From Megaleporinus macrocephalus (Eukaryota; Chordata; Actinopteri; Characiformes; Anostomidae), in NCBI GenBank assembly GCA_021613375.1, contig CM038721.1:1254025-1318024 (forward strand): a stretch of 64,000 nt of DNA, written 5' to 3'. How positions within the stretch are numbered: the first letter of the stretch is position 1; every line of letters begins with the position of its first letter. The translations under genes and the position numbers were made by a program. This document shows positions 23,136 through 34,414 of the stretch, one piece after another. Below the pieces are notes generated by a model. The model worked only from the letters and a program-made list of their open reading frames with translations. It was not told the origin of the DNA and ran no database searches.

Positions 23136-24638
23136 TCACGTATGAAAACGAGTGTGTAGATGTGAAAACACCCCCCTGTGTGTGCGGTGGGAGACCCAGA
23201 GGCCCAGAGACTGTACCGGCCCCCCCAACACCACCCTACTCCACCCCACCATCTCCAGTTTCACAGGCTGAAGGCCATGACTATGGGAAACCCCGCTAAG
23301 GCCGGACCCAGCCGGCTAATCCCCTGCAGACGTGTCTCCAGAGGCCCGGCTAGTCACTGCAGGAAAAGTGATGGAGTGTAAAGCTAATCCTGCTTACACG
23401 GTTTCAGAGGCGGCCGAGCACAAGAAAAGAAGCCTCCTGTTCGAGCGACTCCTCCTCTTTTCTATTCTTTTCTTTTTTTTTTGTTTTCTGTGCCGCGTCT
23501 CCCCGCGCGAGCATATAGCAGCGCACAAAAGTGCTTGGCCCCCTTTTTAAAAGCAACGACAGGATAAAAGAATGTTTCACTTCAATAATGGCTATTCACG
23601 GCTCTTTAATCATTGGATTTAAACAATCCCGATATAATTTGAAGGCAGTTCAAAAGGCTTAATTGGTATGCTCGGATGTGCCCACACGTGATCAATGCCT
23701 GTCTCTTTTCAAAGGCTTTAATCAGATCCATTGCAGGCGGACGCTGCATGCAGAGCATCAATCCCGGGCCATCTGCAGTGCCGGTGACCTCTGCCAAGCC
23801 GCTCCCGTGGATGTGCCTGGCTGGCTGGCGCTAATGGCAGAAGCACACAGGGGCTGAACACAGAGCGGCTGAACAGGTGCAGATCAGCTATCCTGCCTGA
23901 TAATGTGATACAGGGCAGAATTTGCGCACCTCAAAGCCTCCGTCCGACATCCAAACCGCCGATATGTGCGGCATTACCGAGCTATGAGCTAGCAAAGGGC
24001 ATCGGGCTGGTGCGGGTCCAGCAGATACGTCCAGAGATAGACGTCCACAGGAGCGGAAAAAGGGGGCCACCTTTTTGATCTGCATACACAAACACAGCAT
24101 ATGGATGAATGTAAGGCACGGCCTATGATAGAGATCACAAACCAGGACATCCTTCTACATAAACCCGAAGAATAAAACGACACAAAGACTCATTGCTTGT
24201 TCAGCAGCAGCCCGAGTGCCGCCCCGGCTTTAATGATCAAATTCGCTTCACCGTAGAGCAGCTTATACCCTCTACTTTGGTTAAGTAATGTTATTTTATC
24301 TCAATGCCACTGTTGCATCCACTAATTACACCTTTAAACTCAGCGCCACACCATGTGCAGTACAGTACGTGCGCGTGGGTGTGTGTTTACAGGGCGAGTG
24401 CTAGCTTAGCGCAGCAGCTACCCCTGCTGAAAGAAAAGAGAGTATGTCCATTTTCTCTTCCAGCCTTATTTTATGACTTCAACATGGACAGATATGGACA
24501 AAAGCATAGTTTAAATTTTAAAAAAAACTGTGCTAGACTAAACAGGCTATGTCCCAGCCAGCATGTCCAGGCGGGCCCCATATAGATTTTATGTGGGCTT
24601 GTAGTGGCTTTTTGATTGGTGCTATATGGACCCTAGTT
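23136..24638. other. Intergenic; best candidate conserved noncoding element at about 23560-24250
   Basis: No gene is seen. The 700 bases from 23560 are free of repeats, of even composition and packed with short homeodomain- and TCF-like motifs such as CTTTAATCA and TTTAATCATTGG, a texture I associate with vertebrate developmental enhancers. This is an impression; alignment across fish would decide. Confidence 0.3.
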
Positions 24639-25405
24639 GGGTTATAACTTTGGGCCAGAGTTAGATCATAACTTTAGGCCCCAATTGGGTTATAACTCTT
24701 GACCTTAGTTGGGTTATAACTTTAGGCCAGAGTGGGGTTATAACTTTAGAACCTAGTTGGGTTATAACTTTAGATCCTAGTTGGGTTATACCTTTGGGTC
24801 CCAGTTGGCTTATAATTCTGCACACCAGTTGGGTTATAACTTTGGGCACCAGTTGGGTTATGACTTTGGCCACCAGTTGGGTTATAACTTTGGACCCCAG
24901 TTGGGTTATAACTTTGGACACCAGTTGGGCTATAACTTTAGACACCAGTTGGGCTATAACTGTGGGTCCCTGTTTGGTTATAACTCTGGGCCCCATTTGT
25001 GTTATAACTTTGGGTCCCAGTTGGGTTATAACTTTTTACCCCAGTTGGGTTCTATTGTTGGGTCCCAGTTGGGTTATAACTTCAGACACCAGTTGGGTTA
25101 TAACTCTGGGCCCCATTTGTTTTATAACTTTGGACCCCAGTTGTGTTATATCTTTGGGTCCCAGTTGTGTTATAAGTTTGGGTTCCAGTTGGGTTATAAC
25201 TCTTGGCCACAGTTGGGTTATAACTTTGAGCTCTAGTTGTGTTATAACTATAAGCACCAGTTGGGATGTAACTCTGTGTCCCAGTTGGGTATAACTCTTG
25301 GCCCCCATTGGATTATAACTCTGGGCCCCACTTGGGTTATAAGTCTGGGCCCCAGTTGTGTTATAACTTTAGGCCTCAGTTGGGCTACAGTCATCAGTCC
25401 TATTT
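24639..25405. repeat. Minisatellite, unit 24 bp, about 31 copies
   Basis: Copies read TTGGGTTATAACTTTGGGCC plus CCAG, with substantial divergence between copies. Because 24 is divisible by three, frames are open on both strands (for example 24781-25236), but they encode only the period. Confidence 0.95.
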
Positions 25406-25939
25406 GGGTCCGTTTGTGGGCCCTGGTTAGGCTACAGCAGAGTTACGGTTATGTCTGCTCTGACTGTGGAAGAAAGTCTATTTGATGTTACATAATAAAC
25501 ATTATACTGAGCTCGAACCTCCTCTGAACTGGATTCATGCCACACTCGGGCCCGATATTATTATTATATATTATTATATTATTATAATAATATATAATTA
25601 TAATATTTAGACCTGTGTCTGCTCAGGGTCAGATGTAATGCTGCTCCTTGCTGATCAGGGCCAGCTGTGAATGGCTCTGATTTTGGGTCACTGTGCAAAA
25701 AGACACCGGGCCAGATCGGGACTGGATGCAGTGCTACATCTGGTCCTAATCTAGTCTGGGAAAGGTCTAAAGCAGGACTTGTGTAATGATTCAAGCACAC
25801 AGTTCGCTCGACTGCGGTAGTGATATATTTGTTAGCCATGTTAGCGTTAGCTCACTAAAGCATTGTGTAGCAAACATCTCGGCTACACATCGATTCTGCC
25901 CAAATCAGCGTTCCAAAATGGGCCTAGTTGTTCTAGCCT

Positions 25940-25983
<44 letters not shown>

Positions 25984-26902
25984 CCAGGGTGGGACGAGCA
26001 AGCATTTGTGTGCCTCACCTCCTGTGACCCGGGCGCTGAAAGCTGTGATTTGAGTCGGGGAGATTGCTGAGAGAGATCCACTGTTTACTGACCATGAAAA
26101 CCACTGCTGCCAAGCACTGGGCCAGGAGCGGAGGGCCTAATGGGCTCCCCAGGCCAAGCACCACGCCAGCACCACACACACGAAAAAAAGGAGGCTTTCA
26201 CTCCCTCTTTCGTTCTATTTCTCTCCAGCTTTTCCCTCTTCTCCCAATTCCTTGCTTACGAGCCACCCACATCAGCCCATTCCAGGTTCCACTACGTGTT
26301 CCTCCTTGAAAACACATCGGATGACATCGCTTTTTGGAAGCGGAACAGGCCGCTCTGGGTTCATGGAAAATACAGGGTCTGCCTGTCGCGAGGGCTTTAT
26401 AGCTGGACGTTCCCGGGCAGCGGCTCAAAAAGTTGGTGTATATTATTCCAGCCGAATGGACGGAGGGGGGGATTTTTTCAGTTCCTGTCTCCTGGAGCTG
26501 CTCCACGCTGCACTGCGCCTGCCAAAGTTCACATAAAGCAGCTGCAGCCCGGGTAAAAATAATTACACCTCTGTTTGCCCCAAAGAGGAGGGAGAGAGAG
26601 GGAGAGGGAGTGAGCGAGCGAGCGAGGGAGAGAGGGAGGGAGGGAGGGTGGGGCGTCTCCAACTGAACCATTCACACAGAAATCACTCAGCCGCCGCAAC
26701 CGCAGGCCTGATATTCAGCATCATGTGATGTGTTTGTGAGAGGCCTGTCCTCTACTGCTCAAACGGCTCTTCCCACAGACCTGCTGGACGCGTATCTACC
26801 CGCAGTGTGGGACAGAGCATATTTCAGATCCAGTGAAAAGTGAAAAAGAGGCCCTTTCACTCTCACAGGGCTGGAGAAGAGAGCAGAAGAACTTTTTAAA
26901 AC

Positions 26903-26904
<2 letters not shown>
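25406..26904. other. Intergenic, no gene seen; (CT)n at 25942-25981
   Basis: AT-rich to 25620, then mixed. A CT run lies at 25942-25981 and a GAGCGAGC/GGAG-rich tract at 26585-26650. The GC-rich block at 26000-26570 has overlapping frames without recognisable domains. Confidence 0.3.

Positions 26905-26982
<78 letters not shown>
26905..26982. repeat. (TA)n microsatellite, about 75 bp
   Basis: A pure TA dinucleotide run. Confidence 0.95.
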
Positions 26983-26984
<2 letters not shown>

Positions 26985-27470
26985 ATTTATAAAGTACTGT
27001 GTGAAAAGCAGCCCTGCTGAAAACACTGCCCGGACTGGCGTACATTCCATGCTGGTTAATGTGGGTCTAGTGCTGGTTTAGCTGGTCACCCAGCCAGGTC
27101 ACACTGGTTGACCCGTATACCAGCAGGTGTGTATAATAACACACAATGTTCTGCAGAGCTGCTTTTTGACAACATCTGTCGTAAAAGACGCATATACATA
27201 AACACTGAGTTAATTCATATATAATGTGTATAAGTAATGTGTTTTCCTTTTCCTCTAAAATTAGCATTTTGGAGAAACTAGAGCAGCCTATGTTTGTCTC
27301 TCTTTTTTTAAATGCTTGTTGTTCTTTAACATGCCAATAAGAGGCCTAAAAAACAATATGGTAAGTATTTAGTATTAGAATTAGTATTGGAATTAATATT
27401 GGAACTATTTACATTAACTACTTTATGAATAAAAGTAAACACTTATGGCCCAGATAAATAGTCAAAGGAT
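26983..27470. other. Intergenic, nothing recognised
   Basis: AT-rich sequence with no repeat or coding signal beyond short chance frames. Confidence 0.4.
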
Positions 27471-27970
27471 ATACAGGGGTTGGACAATGAAACTGAAACA
27501 CCTCTCATGTTAGTGTGGGAGGTTTCATGGCTAAATTGGACCAGTCTGGTGGTCAGTTTTCATTAATTGCACCAGTAAGAGCAGAGTGTGAAGTTCAGTT
27601 AGGAGGTAAGACACAGTTTAGCTAAAAATATTACAATATGGTGAAAGATGGTTTGATGAACATGAAAGTGAAGTTGAACATCTCCCATGGCCTGCACAGT
27701 CACCAGATCTAAATATTATTGAGCCACTTTGGGGTGTTTTGGAGGAGCGAGTCAGGAAACGTTTTCCTTCACCAGCATCACGTAGTGACCTGAACACTGT
27801 CCTGCAAGAAGAATGGTTTAAAATTCCTCTGACCACTGTGCAGGACTTGTATATGTCATTCCCAAAACCAACTGACGCTGTATTGGCCGCTAAAGGAGGC
27901 CCTACACCATACTAATCAATTACTGTGGTCTAAAACCAGGTGTTTCAGTTTCATTGTCCAACCCCTGTAT
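27471..27970 (+). mobile_element. Internally deleted Tc1/mariner element with perfect 32-bp terminal inverted repeats
   Basis: The first 32 bases (27471-27502, starting ATACAGGGGTTGGACAATGA) are the exact reverse complement of the last 32 (27939-27970), and the ends abut TA dinucleotides as expected for Tc1 target sites. The inside encodes, on +, only the C-terminal end of a transposase: SPDLNIIEPLWGVLEERV at about 27701-27754, which carries the last acidic residue of the DDE triad, running to a stop at about 27915. The N-terminal DNA-binding part and first catalytic residues are missing, so movement would need an enzyme supplied elsewhere. The intact repeats suggest fairly recent activity. 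Confidence 0.92.
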
Positions 27971-27979
27971 ATGTGTGTG

Positions 27980-28022
<43 letters not shown>
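27966..28022. repeat. (TG)n microsatellite
   Basis: A TG run with one C interruption starts at the right end of the Tc1 element. Confidence 0.9.
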
Positions 28023-28024
<2 letters not shown>

Positions 28025-28984
28025 AAAAATATTCATGAAATTAATAATAATAGTTTAACTGCAAAAGCACACACACACAAAATTACTTCTAAAACTGTAG
28101 TTACATTGACCTACAATCAAATTAATTCATATAAACATATATACTTTGTATATTATTAAAACCCTTGAATTATGTGTAATATGTAAAGCTATTAATCAGG
28201 CTAGTAAACATTATTTACATTAGATAAATATAAATAAACAACGGATACAGTGATTTGTTGATGTGATGTGTGTTTGTTAGTTTAACCATTCCGAATCCAG
28301 TCCAGGATTTACAGTCATCATCCAAAGACTAGTTTATCTGACTGTTACATTAAGTTAGACGCTGCAATCCAACAAATCCGTGATCGAGCGCTTAAACATC
28401 AGGACCCAAACCTGCTCCCGGCACCGTGTCCTCACTTCCACGCAGCGCTGTGTTCTCAGCCTGACCGTCATTATCTCTGTCCACAACTCCGCTGCCAGAC
28501 TTCTGAGTTTCTCAGTGTTTGTTGTTTTCACAGTGTGCTTTCATTTCGTCAGAGTGTCTTGTTTGTGCCAGCCGGGCTGAATTTGGGCAACAGCAGACGC
28601 ATAAGTGCTGCCTCGGCGGTTTGCTGTTCGGGAGTCGAGCCTAAAAGGCATGATGGAGGACACAGAAGATTACAAAGCGAAAGATAATTGCATCAGCCTC
28701 GAAGAAGAAGGAAGTCAGTGAGCCAGGTTAGTGCAAAACACGCTGACTCGGCTCTCCTCCGCACAGAAAACACTAAATAAGCAAACACAAACACAAAGCT
28801 AGCGTTCCGCTCCAGCTGCACACTCACACTCACACTCACACCCACACCCACACTCACACTCCCAGCCAGGGGCCTCGGAAATCACAGGACATAAACATTC
28901 ACATCTTCTCCAATCACAGCTCCACTGGACTATCTCTGAGGGCGTGTCCATGTTGTGGAGGCAACGTTACTATCTGCCAGTTCA
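28023..28984. other. Intergenic, no gene seen
   Basis: AT-rich to 28260, then GC-balanced from 28370 to 28920. A CACTCACA simple repeat lies at 28820-28862. No exon is recognised. Confidence 0.35.
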
Positions 28985-29648
28985 CTCAAACTGCTAAATC
29001 CTGTCTACCACGCTGAGGGTCTTTACCGCTGTATGGAGGGTCTACCACTCTGCACTGAGGGTCCTTATTGGGGCCCCTAAAGTCATCACTGCAGACTGTA
29101 TGGAAGGTCTATCATTCCACACTCAAAGTCTTTACTGGAGACCCTTATAACCCTCGTCAGTGCAAACTGTATGGAGGGTCTACCACTCTGCACTGAGGGT
29201 CCTTATTGGGGCCCCTAAAGTCATCACTGCAGACTGCATGGAAGGTCTACCATTCCACACTCAGAGTATTTAAAGGAGACCGCTATAACTTTCATCATTG
29301 AAGACTGTCTACCACTCCACACCGAGGGTCCTTACTGGACCCCTTTAACCCTCATCACTGCAGACTTTATGGAGGGTCTAGCACTCTGCATTGAGGGTCT
29401 TTACTGGAGACCCCTATAACCCTCATCACTACAGACTGTATGGAGGGTCTACCACTCCGCACTGAGGGTCTTTACTGGAGACCCCTATAACCTTCATCAC
29501 TGCAGACTGTATGGAGGGTCTACCACTCTGCACTGAGGGTCTTTACTGGAGACCCCTATAAACCTCATCACTGCAGACTGTATGGAGGGTCTACCACTCC
29601 ACACTGAGGGTCCTTACTGGATACCCTTATAACCCTTGTCAGTGCATT
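28985..29648. repeat. Minisatellite, unit about 71 bp, about 9 copies
   Basis: Copies contain GTATGGAGGGTCTACCACTC, CTGAGGGTC and ACCCTCATCACTGCAGACT. Spacing is irregular because several copies carry deletions or an alternative GGGGCCCCTAAAGTCATC block. Confidence 0.9.
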
Positions 29649-30180
29649 TTTTATCCATTTAATTGTATTATATTATTCCTGTACTTATTTATTTATATTA
29701 TTCATAGTATTCATATTTTAATTTGAATCTTTTATTTATTATTATGTTGTTATTGTTTTTATTCATTGATTTATTACTTCATATTTTCCTTTGGTTTATT
29801 TCCTTATTTTTTTATTTCAATGCTGTTACTGATTTTATTTATTTTATTAATTTTTATAATCCTTTTATTTGTTAATTTTTACTCTTTTTACACTTTTATA
29901 TTGAAATCTTGTTCATTTACATTGTTTTTCTGTTTCTTATTTGTTCTCTTAATTTTTATCATTTATTTTATTTGAGTTTATTGTCAGTTATTCCACTTCA
30001 ATCTATTTTACCAGATTAAAATCTATTAACTTTTTTTTCAATCCCTTTAAGATGTAAATGCTCGGCTACATTGATAATTTGGGTCACGCTCAAAGTATCT
30101 CCAAGTGGAAATAAAGGTTGATTGATTGAAAGTATTAAAGATAAAGTTCTGCTCTGTATTCGTGCCACATTATTGATTTT
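29649..30180. other. T-rich stretch with a possible retroposon 3' end
   Basis: Positions 29650-30000 are very T-rich on +. The part ending GAAATAAAGGTTGATTGATT at about 30100-30130 resembles the short tandem tails of LINE/SINE retroposons, but no body of such an element is recognised upstream. Confidence 0.3.
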
Positions 30181-30790
30181 AGCTATACTGCAGTGTGTAG
30201 CAGTGTAATAACAATGCTGATAGTATGTTTGCATCATGCAGTCAGATCAGTCAGATCATGTGAGACTTCCTATTTATTCCACGCTTGCAGTCATAATCTC
30301 TACTGTAGTGCTTCTTCCATATCATGCAGCCCTATTACTGTCATGCAGTTTGCACACAGCAGCCGCGGTGGGACTCCCTGGTTACCCCCCAGGCCCTCGT
30401 AGTCATCTGACTTGGAGATCCTGTGACCTACACAAGGTATGCAAGCACTGTAACCATGAACTAATCGCTTTTCAGAAATCAGTCTGGAATGTGCATTACT
30501 CAAACACACCCACTGCTCCAGCTCAGGCGCTCATTAGGAGGAGTGTGGTTAGCGGGGAGCGGCGTGGCAGGGCATGTAAAAGCAGCTTCCAGGAAGAGTC
30601 GAGTTATACGGCGGCGGTTAGGCTGCTGGATAGCTGTGATGTCTGGACTATGAGGACAGATGTCCTGACGGCGCGAGAGCCCGGCTCACAGGGCCCAGCT
30701 GTGAGTCAGCTGTGATCTGATAAGCCGTGATCGGGGAGGCTGTTGCAGATTATCCCCTACGTAATACATACCGACACCAGTAGGCCTACA
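30181..30790. other. Intergenic; repeat-free candidate regulatory block
   Basis: GC-balanced sequence without repeats or convincing exons. It includes the NF-E2/GATA-like motif pair listed separately. The + frame at 30236-30715 lacks any recognisable domain. Confidence 0.3.
30702..30724. promoter_or_regulatory. Closely spaced NF-E2/AP-1-like and GATA-like motifs
   Basis: TGAGTCAGC at 30702-30710 matches the NF-E2/MARE half-site with AP-1 core, and CTGATAAG at 30717-30724 matches the GATA-factor consensus. The spacing of about one helical turn is that of known erythroid composite elements. Single short motifs are common by chance, so function is inference. Confidence 0.3.
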
Positions 30791-30894
30791 TACCCTGATG
30801 TGCTCGGTGTAGATGATGATGACATATATCAATATATAGTTAAAATATCAGAACACCATGCATCTCCGTGTTAGTTGTTCTTTATTTTTCTTCA

Positions 30895-30985
30895 TCATTT
30901 AAACACAACAGCTGCCATTTATACTGTGTTAAAATATCATGATGAGTGGACCAATAGAAATGCTCCAAAACAGCTGCAAAAAATT
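30895..30985. mobile_element. Half copy of the hairpin MITE
   Basis: Shares ACAACAGCTG, an ATCATGAT block and GGACCAATAGAAATGCTCCA with the right half of the element at 15871-16020. The left arm is missing. Confidence 0.6.
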
Positions 30986-31004
30986 CTGGTTCCCTTGACT
31001 CACA

Positions 31005-33572
31005 GTGAAGATTTTGAATGTCGCTGTAATACCACTTTGTATCTGAAGAGGTGATAGTGAGTCACTGTAGTACCACTTTGTATCTGAAGAGGTGATAGTG
31101 AGTCACTGTAGTACCACTTTGTACCTGAAGAGGTGATAGTGAGTAACTGTAATACCACTTTGTATCTGAAGAGGTGAGAGTGAGTCACCGTAGTACCATA
31201 TTGTAACTGAAAAGGTGATAGTGACTCACCGTTTTACCACGTTGTATCGGAAGACGTGATAGTAAGTTACTGTAGTACCACTTTGTACCTGAAGAGGTGA
31301 TAGTGAGTTACTGTAATACCTCTTTGTACCTGAAGAGATGATAGTGAGTCACTGTAGTACCACTTTGTATCTGAAGACGTGATAGTGAGTCACTGTAGTA
31401 ACACTTTGTAACTGAAGAGGTGATAATGAGTCACTGTAGTAAAACTTTACACCTGAAGAGGTGATAGTGAGTTACTGTAATACCTCTTTGTACCTGAAGA
31501 GATGATAGTGAGTCACTGTAGTACCACTTTGTAACTGAAGAGGTGATAATGAGTCACTGTAGTAAAACTTTACACCTGAAGAGGTGATAGTGAGTTACTG
31601 TAATACCTCTTTGTACCTGAAGAGCTGATAGTGAGTCACTGTAGTACCACTTTGTACCTGAAGAGGTGATAGTGAGTCACTGTAGTACCACTTTGTACCT
31701 GAAGAGGTGATAGTGAGTCACTGTAGTATCTCTTTGTACCTGAAGAGGTGATAGTGAGTCACTGTAGTATCTCTTTGTACCTGAAGAGGTGATAGTGAGT
31801 CACTGTAGTATCTCTTTGTACCTGAAGAGGTGATAGTGAGTCACTGTAGTACCACTTTGTACCTGAAGAGGTGATAGTGAGTCACTGTAGTACCACTTTG
31901 TACCTGAAGAGGTGATAGTGAGTCACTGTAGTAGCACTTTGTACTTGAAGAGGTGATAGTGAGTCACTGTAGTAGCACTTTGTACTTGAAGAGGTGATAG
32001 TGAGTCACTGTAGTATCTCTTTGTACCTGAAGAGGTGATAGTGAGTCACTGTAGTATCTCTTTGTACCTGAAGAGGTGATAGTGAGTTACTGTAGTACCA
32101 CTTTGTACCTGAAGAGGTGATAGTGAGTCACTGTAGTATCTCTTTGTACCTGAAGAGGTGATAATGAGTTACTGTAGTACCACTTTGTATCTGAAGAGGT
32201 GATAGTGAGTTACTGTAGTACCACTTTGTACCTGAAGAGGTGATAGTGAGTCACTGTAGTATCTCTTTGTACCTGAAGAGGTGATAATGAGTTACTGTAG
32301 TACCACTTTGTACCTGAAGAGGTGATAGTGAGTCACTGTAGTACCACTTTGTATCTGAAGAGGTGATAGTGAGTCACTGTAGTACCACTTTGTATCTGAA
32401 GAGGTGATAGTGAGTCACTGTAGTACCACTTTGTACCTGAAGAGGTGATAGTGAGTCACTGTAGTATCTCTTTGTACCTGAAGAGGTGATAGTGAGTTAC
32501 TGTAGTACCACTTTGTATCTGAAGAGGTGATAGTGAGTCACTGTAGTACCACATTGTACCTGAAGAGGTGATAGTGAGTCACTATAGTACCACTTTGTAC
32601 CTGAAGAGGTGATAGTGAGTTACTATAGTACCACTTTGTACCTGAAGAGGTGATAGTGAGTTACTGTAATACCTCTTTGTACCTGAAGAGGTGATAGTGA
32701 GTCACTGTAGTACCACTTTGTACCTGAAGAGGTGATAGTGAGTCACTGTAGTACCACTTTGTATCTGAAGAGGTGATAGTGAGTCACTGTAGTACCACTT
32801 TGTATCTGAAGAGGTGATAGTGAGTCACTGTAGTATCTCTTTGTACCTGAAGAGGTGATAGTGAGTCACTGTAGTATCTCTTTATACCTGAAGAGGTGAT
32901 AGTGAGTCACTGTAGTATCTCTTTGTACCTGAAGAGGTGATAGTGAGTCACTGTAGTATCTCTTTGTACCTGAAGAGGTGATAGTGAGTCACTGTAGTAT
33001 CTCTTTGTACCTGAAGAGGTGATAGTGAGTCACTGTAGTATCTCTTTGTACCTGAAGAGGTGATAGTGAGTTACTGTAGTACCACTTTGTACCTGAAGAG
33101 GTGATAGTGAGTCACTGTAGTACCACTTTGTACCTGAAGAGGTGATAGTGAGTTACTGTAGTACCACTTTGTACCTGAAGAGGTGATAGTGAGTCACTGT
33201 AATACCACTTTGTACCTGAAGAGGTGATAGTGAGTTACTGTAATACTACTTTGTAGCTGAAGAGATGATAGTGAGTCACTGTAGTATCTCTTTGTACCTG
33301 AAGAGGTGATAGTGAGTTACTGTAGTACCACTTTGTACCTGAAGAGGTGATAGTGAGTCACTGTAGTACCACTTTGTACCTGAAGAGGTGATAGTGAGTC
33401 ACTGTAATACCACTTTGTACCTGAAGAGGTGATAGTGAGTCACTGTAATACCACTTTGTACCTGAAGAGGTGATAGTGAGTCCCTGTAGTATCTCTTTGT
33501 ACCTGAGGAGGTGATAGTGAGTGTCTGTAGTACCACTTGGTACCTGAAGAGGTGATAGTGAGTCACAGTAAT
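31005..33572. repeat. Minisatellite, unit 41 bp, about 62 copies, with an AP-1-like site in most units
   Basis: Copies read GTAGTACCACTTTGTACCTG, AAGAGGTGATAGTGAGTCACT. Most units keep TGAGTCAC, an AP-1 core; others have GAGTTAC. Two main versions alternate, CCACTTTGTA and TCTCTTTGTA, in runs that suggest block duplication. The first and last few copies are more diverged, as expected when homogenisation acts mainly inside the array. Confidence 0.97.
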
Positions 33573-34414
33573 AGCGCTTTGTGTTTTTTTCTCCATCGGA
33601 AGTTGAAGGTTGATTAAATGAAAGTTTTTAGTTATTTACTTCTTTTTATTTTTACAGTGTAGGCCTTCAGTTGAGCTCCTGAAGTCCTGACCAATGGGAG
33701 AGCTTGTTTGGCTGTACCTGCCTAAACAACACAGAGAATAAACATTCAGGTGGGATGATGTTTTACTGGGTGGCTCAAGAATTGAATGATTTTATTCAGA
33801 AACACAGAAATGATCCTGTATTAAAGTCAGGCCTGGCGACGGCCACAGCTGCTGCACTGTACTTAAACACACTAGAGGCTTTCCAGCTCCAGCCTCACTT
33901 AGACAACATAATCCTTCCCTCTGCTGTTAACTGGGACCAGTCCAAATGTGCACACCCCTCAGCCAATCCCAACAGAAAACATGTGGTTAATGACGACATC
34001 CTAACAGACACCCATCCCTTTAATAAAGTATGACCACAGCAGCTGCGTGCAGAGATGTAGGCTAGCAGTGCTGGGCGTAGAGCTGAGTCCTGCGTTCTGT
34101 CTCAGCCACACGCGACTGCTGACGACTCCAAATTAACACTTCAAAAATAAAAAAAACATAAAAACAGTCTGCTGTGCAGAGGTACCCGACACCCTGACCA
34201 GAGCGGCGACTCCCAGCCCCAGCCCTGTCGTCCACCTGCAGGGCCCAGCCGTGTGGTTTCCCTGCACGTCATTATGTAACAGTCCACACAGCACACAACT
34301 GTACACGCGGGCTGGAGCTCCAAAGCCTTACCTGTGTAAAGGAACCAGGCCGTTCGGTTCCACACAGAGACATTACGAGTGTAACGAAATAGTTTAAAGC
34401 TGTTCGCTGATCAC
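33573..34414. other. Intergenic; unrecognised 109-codon frame at 33704-34033 (+)
   Basis: This stretch is free of repeats. The frame at 33704-34033 starts with a Cys-containing segment and has a complex, unbiased composition (FIQKHRNDPVLKSGLATATA near its middle), unlike the minisatellite frames. No family is recognised, no flanking splice pattern is obvious, and the frame may be a chance opening or an exon of an unknown gene or element. Confidence 0.2.

Noticed and set aside
31005..33572. CRISPR-like regular repeats (also the other arrays)
   Set aside because: Units are contiguous with no unique spacers, and the genes present are eukaryotic.
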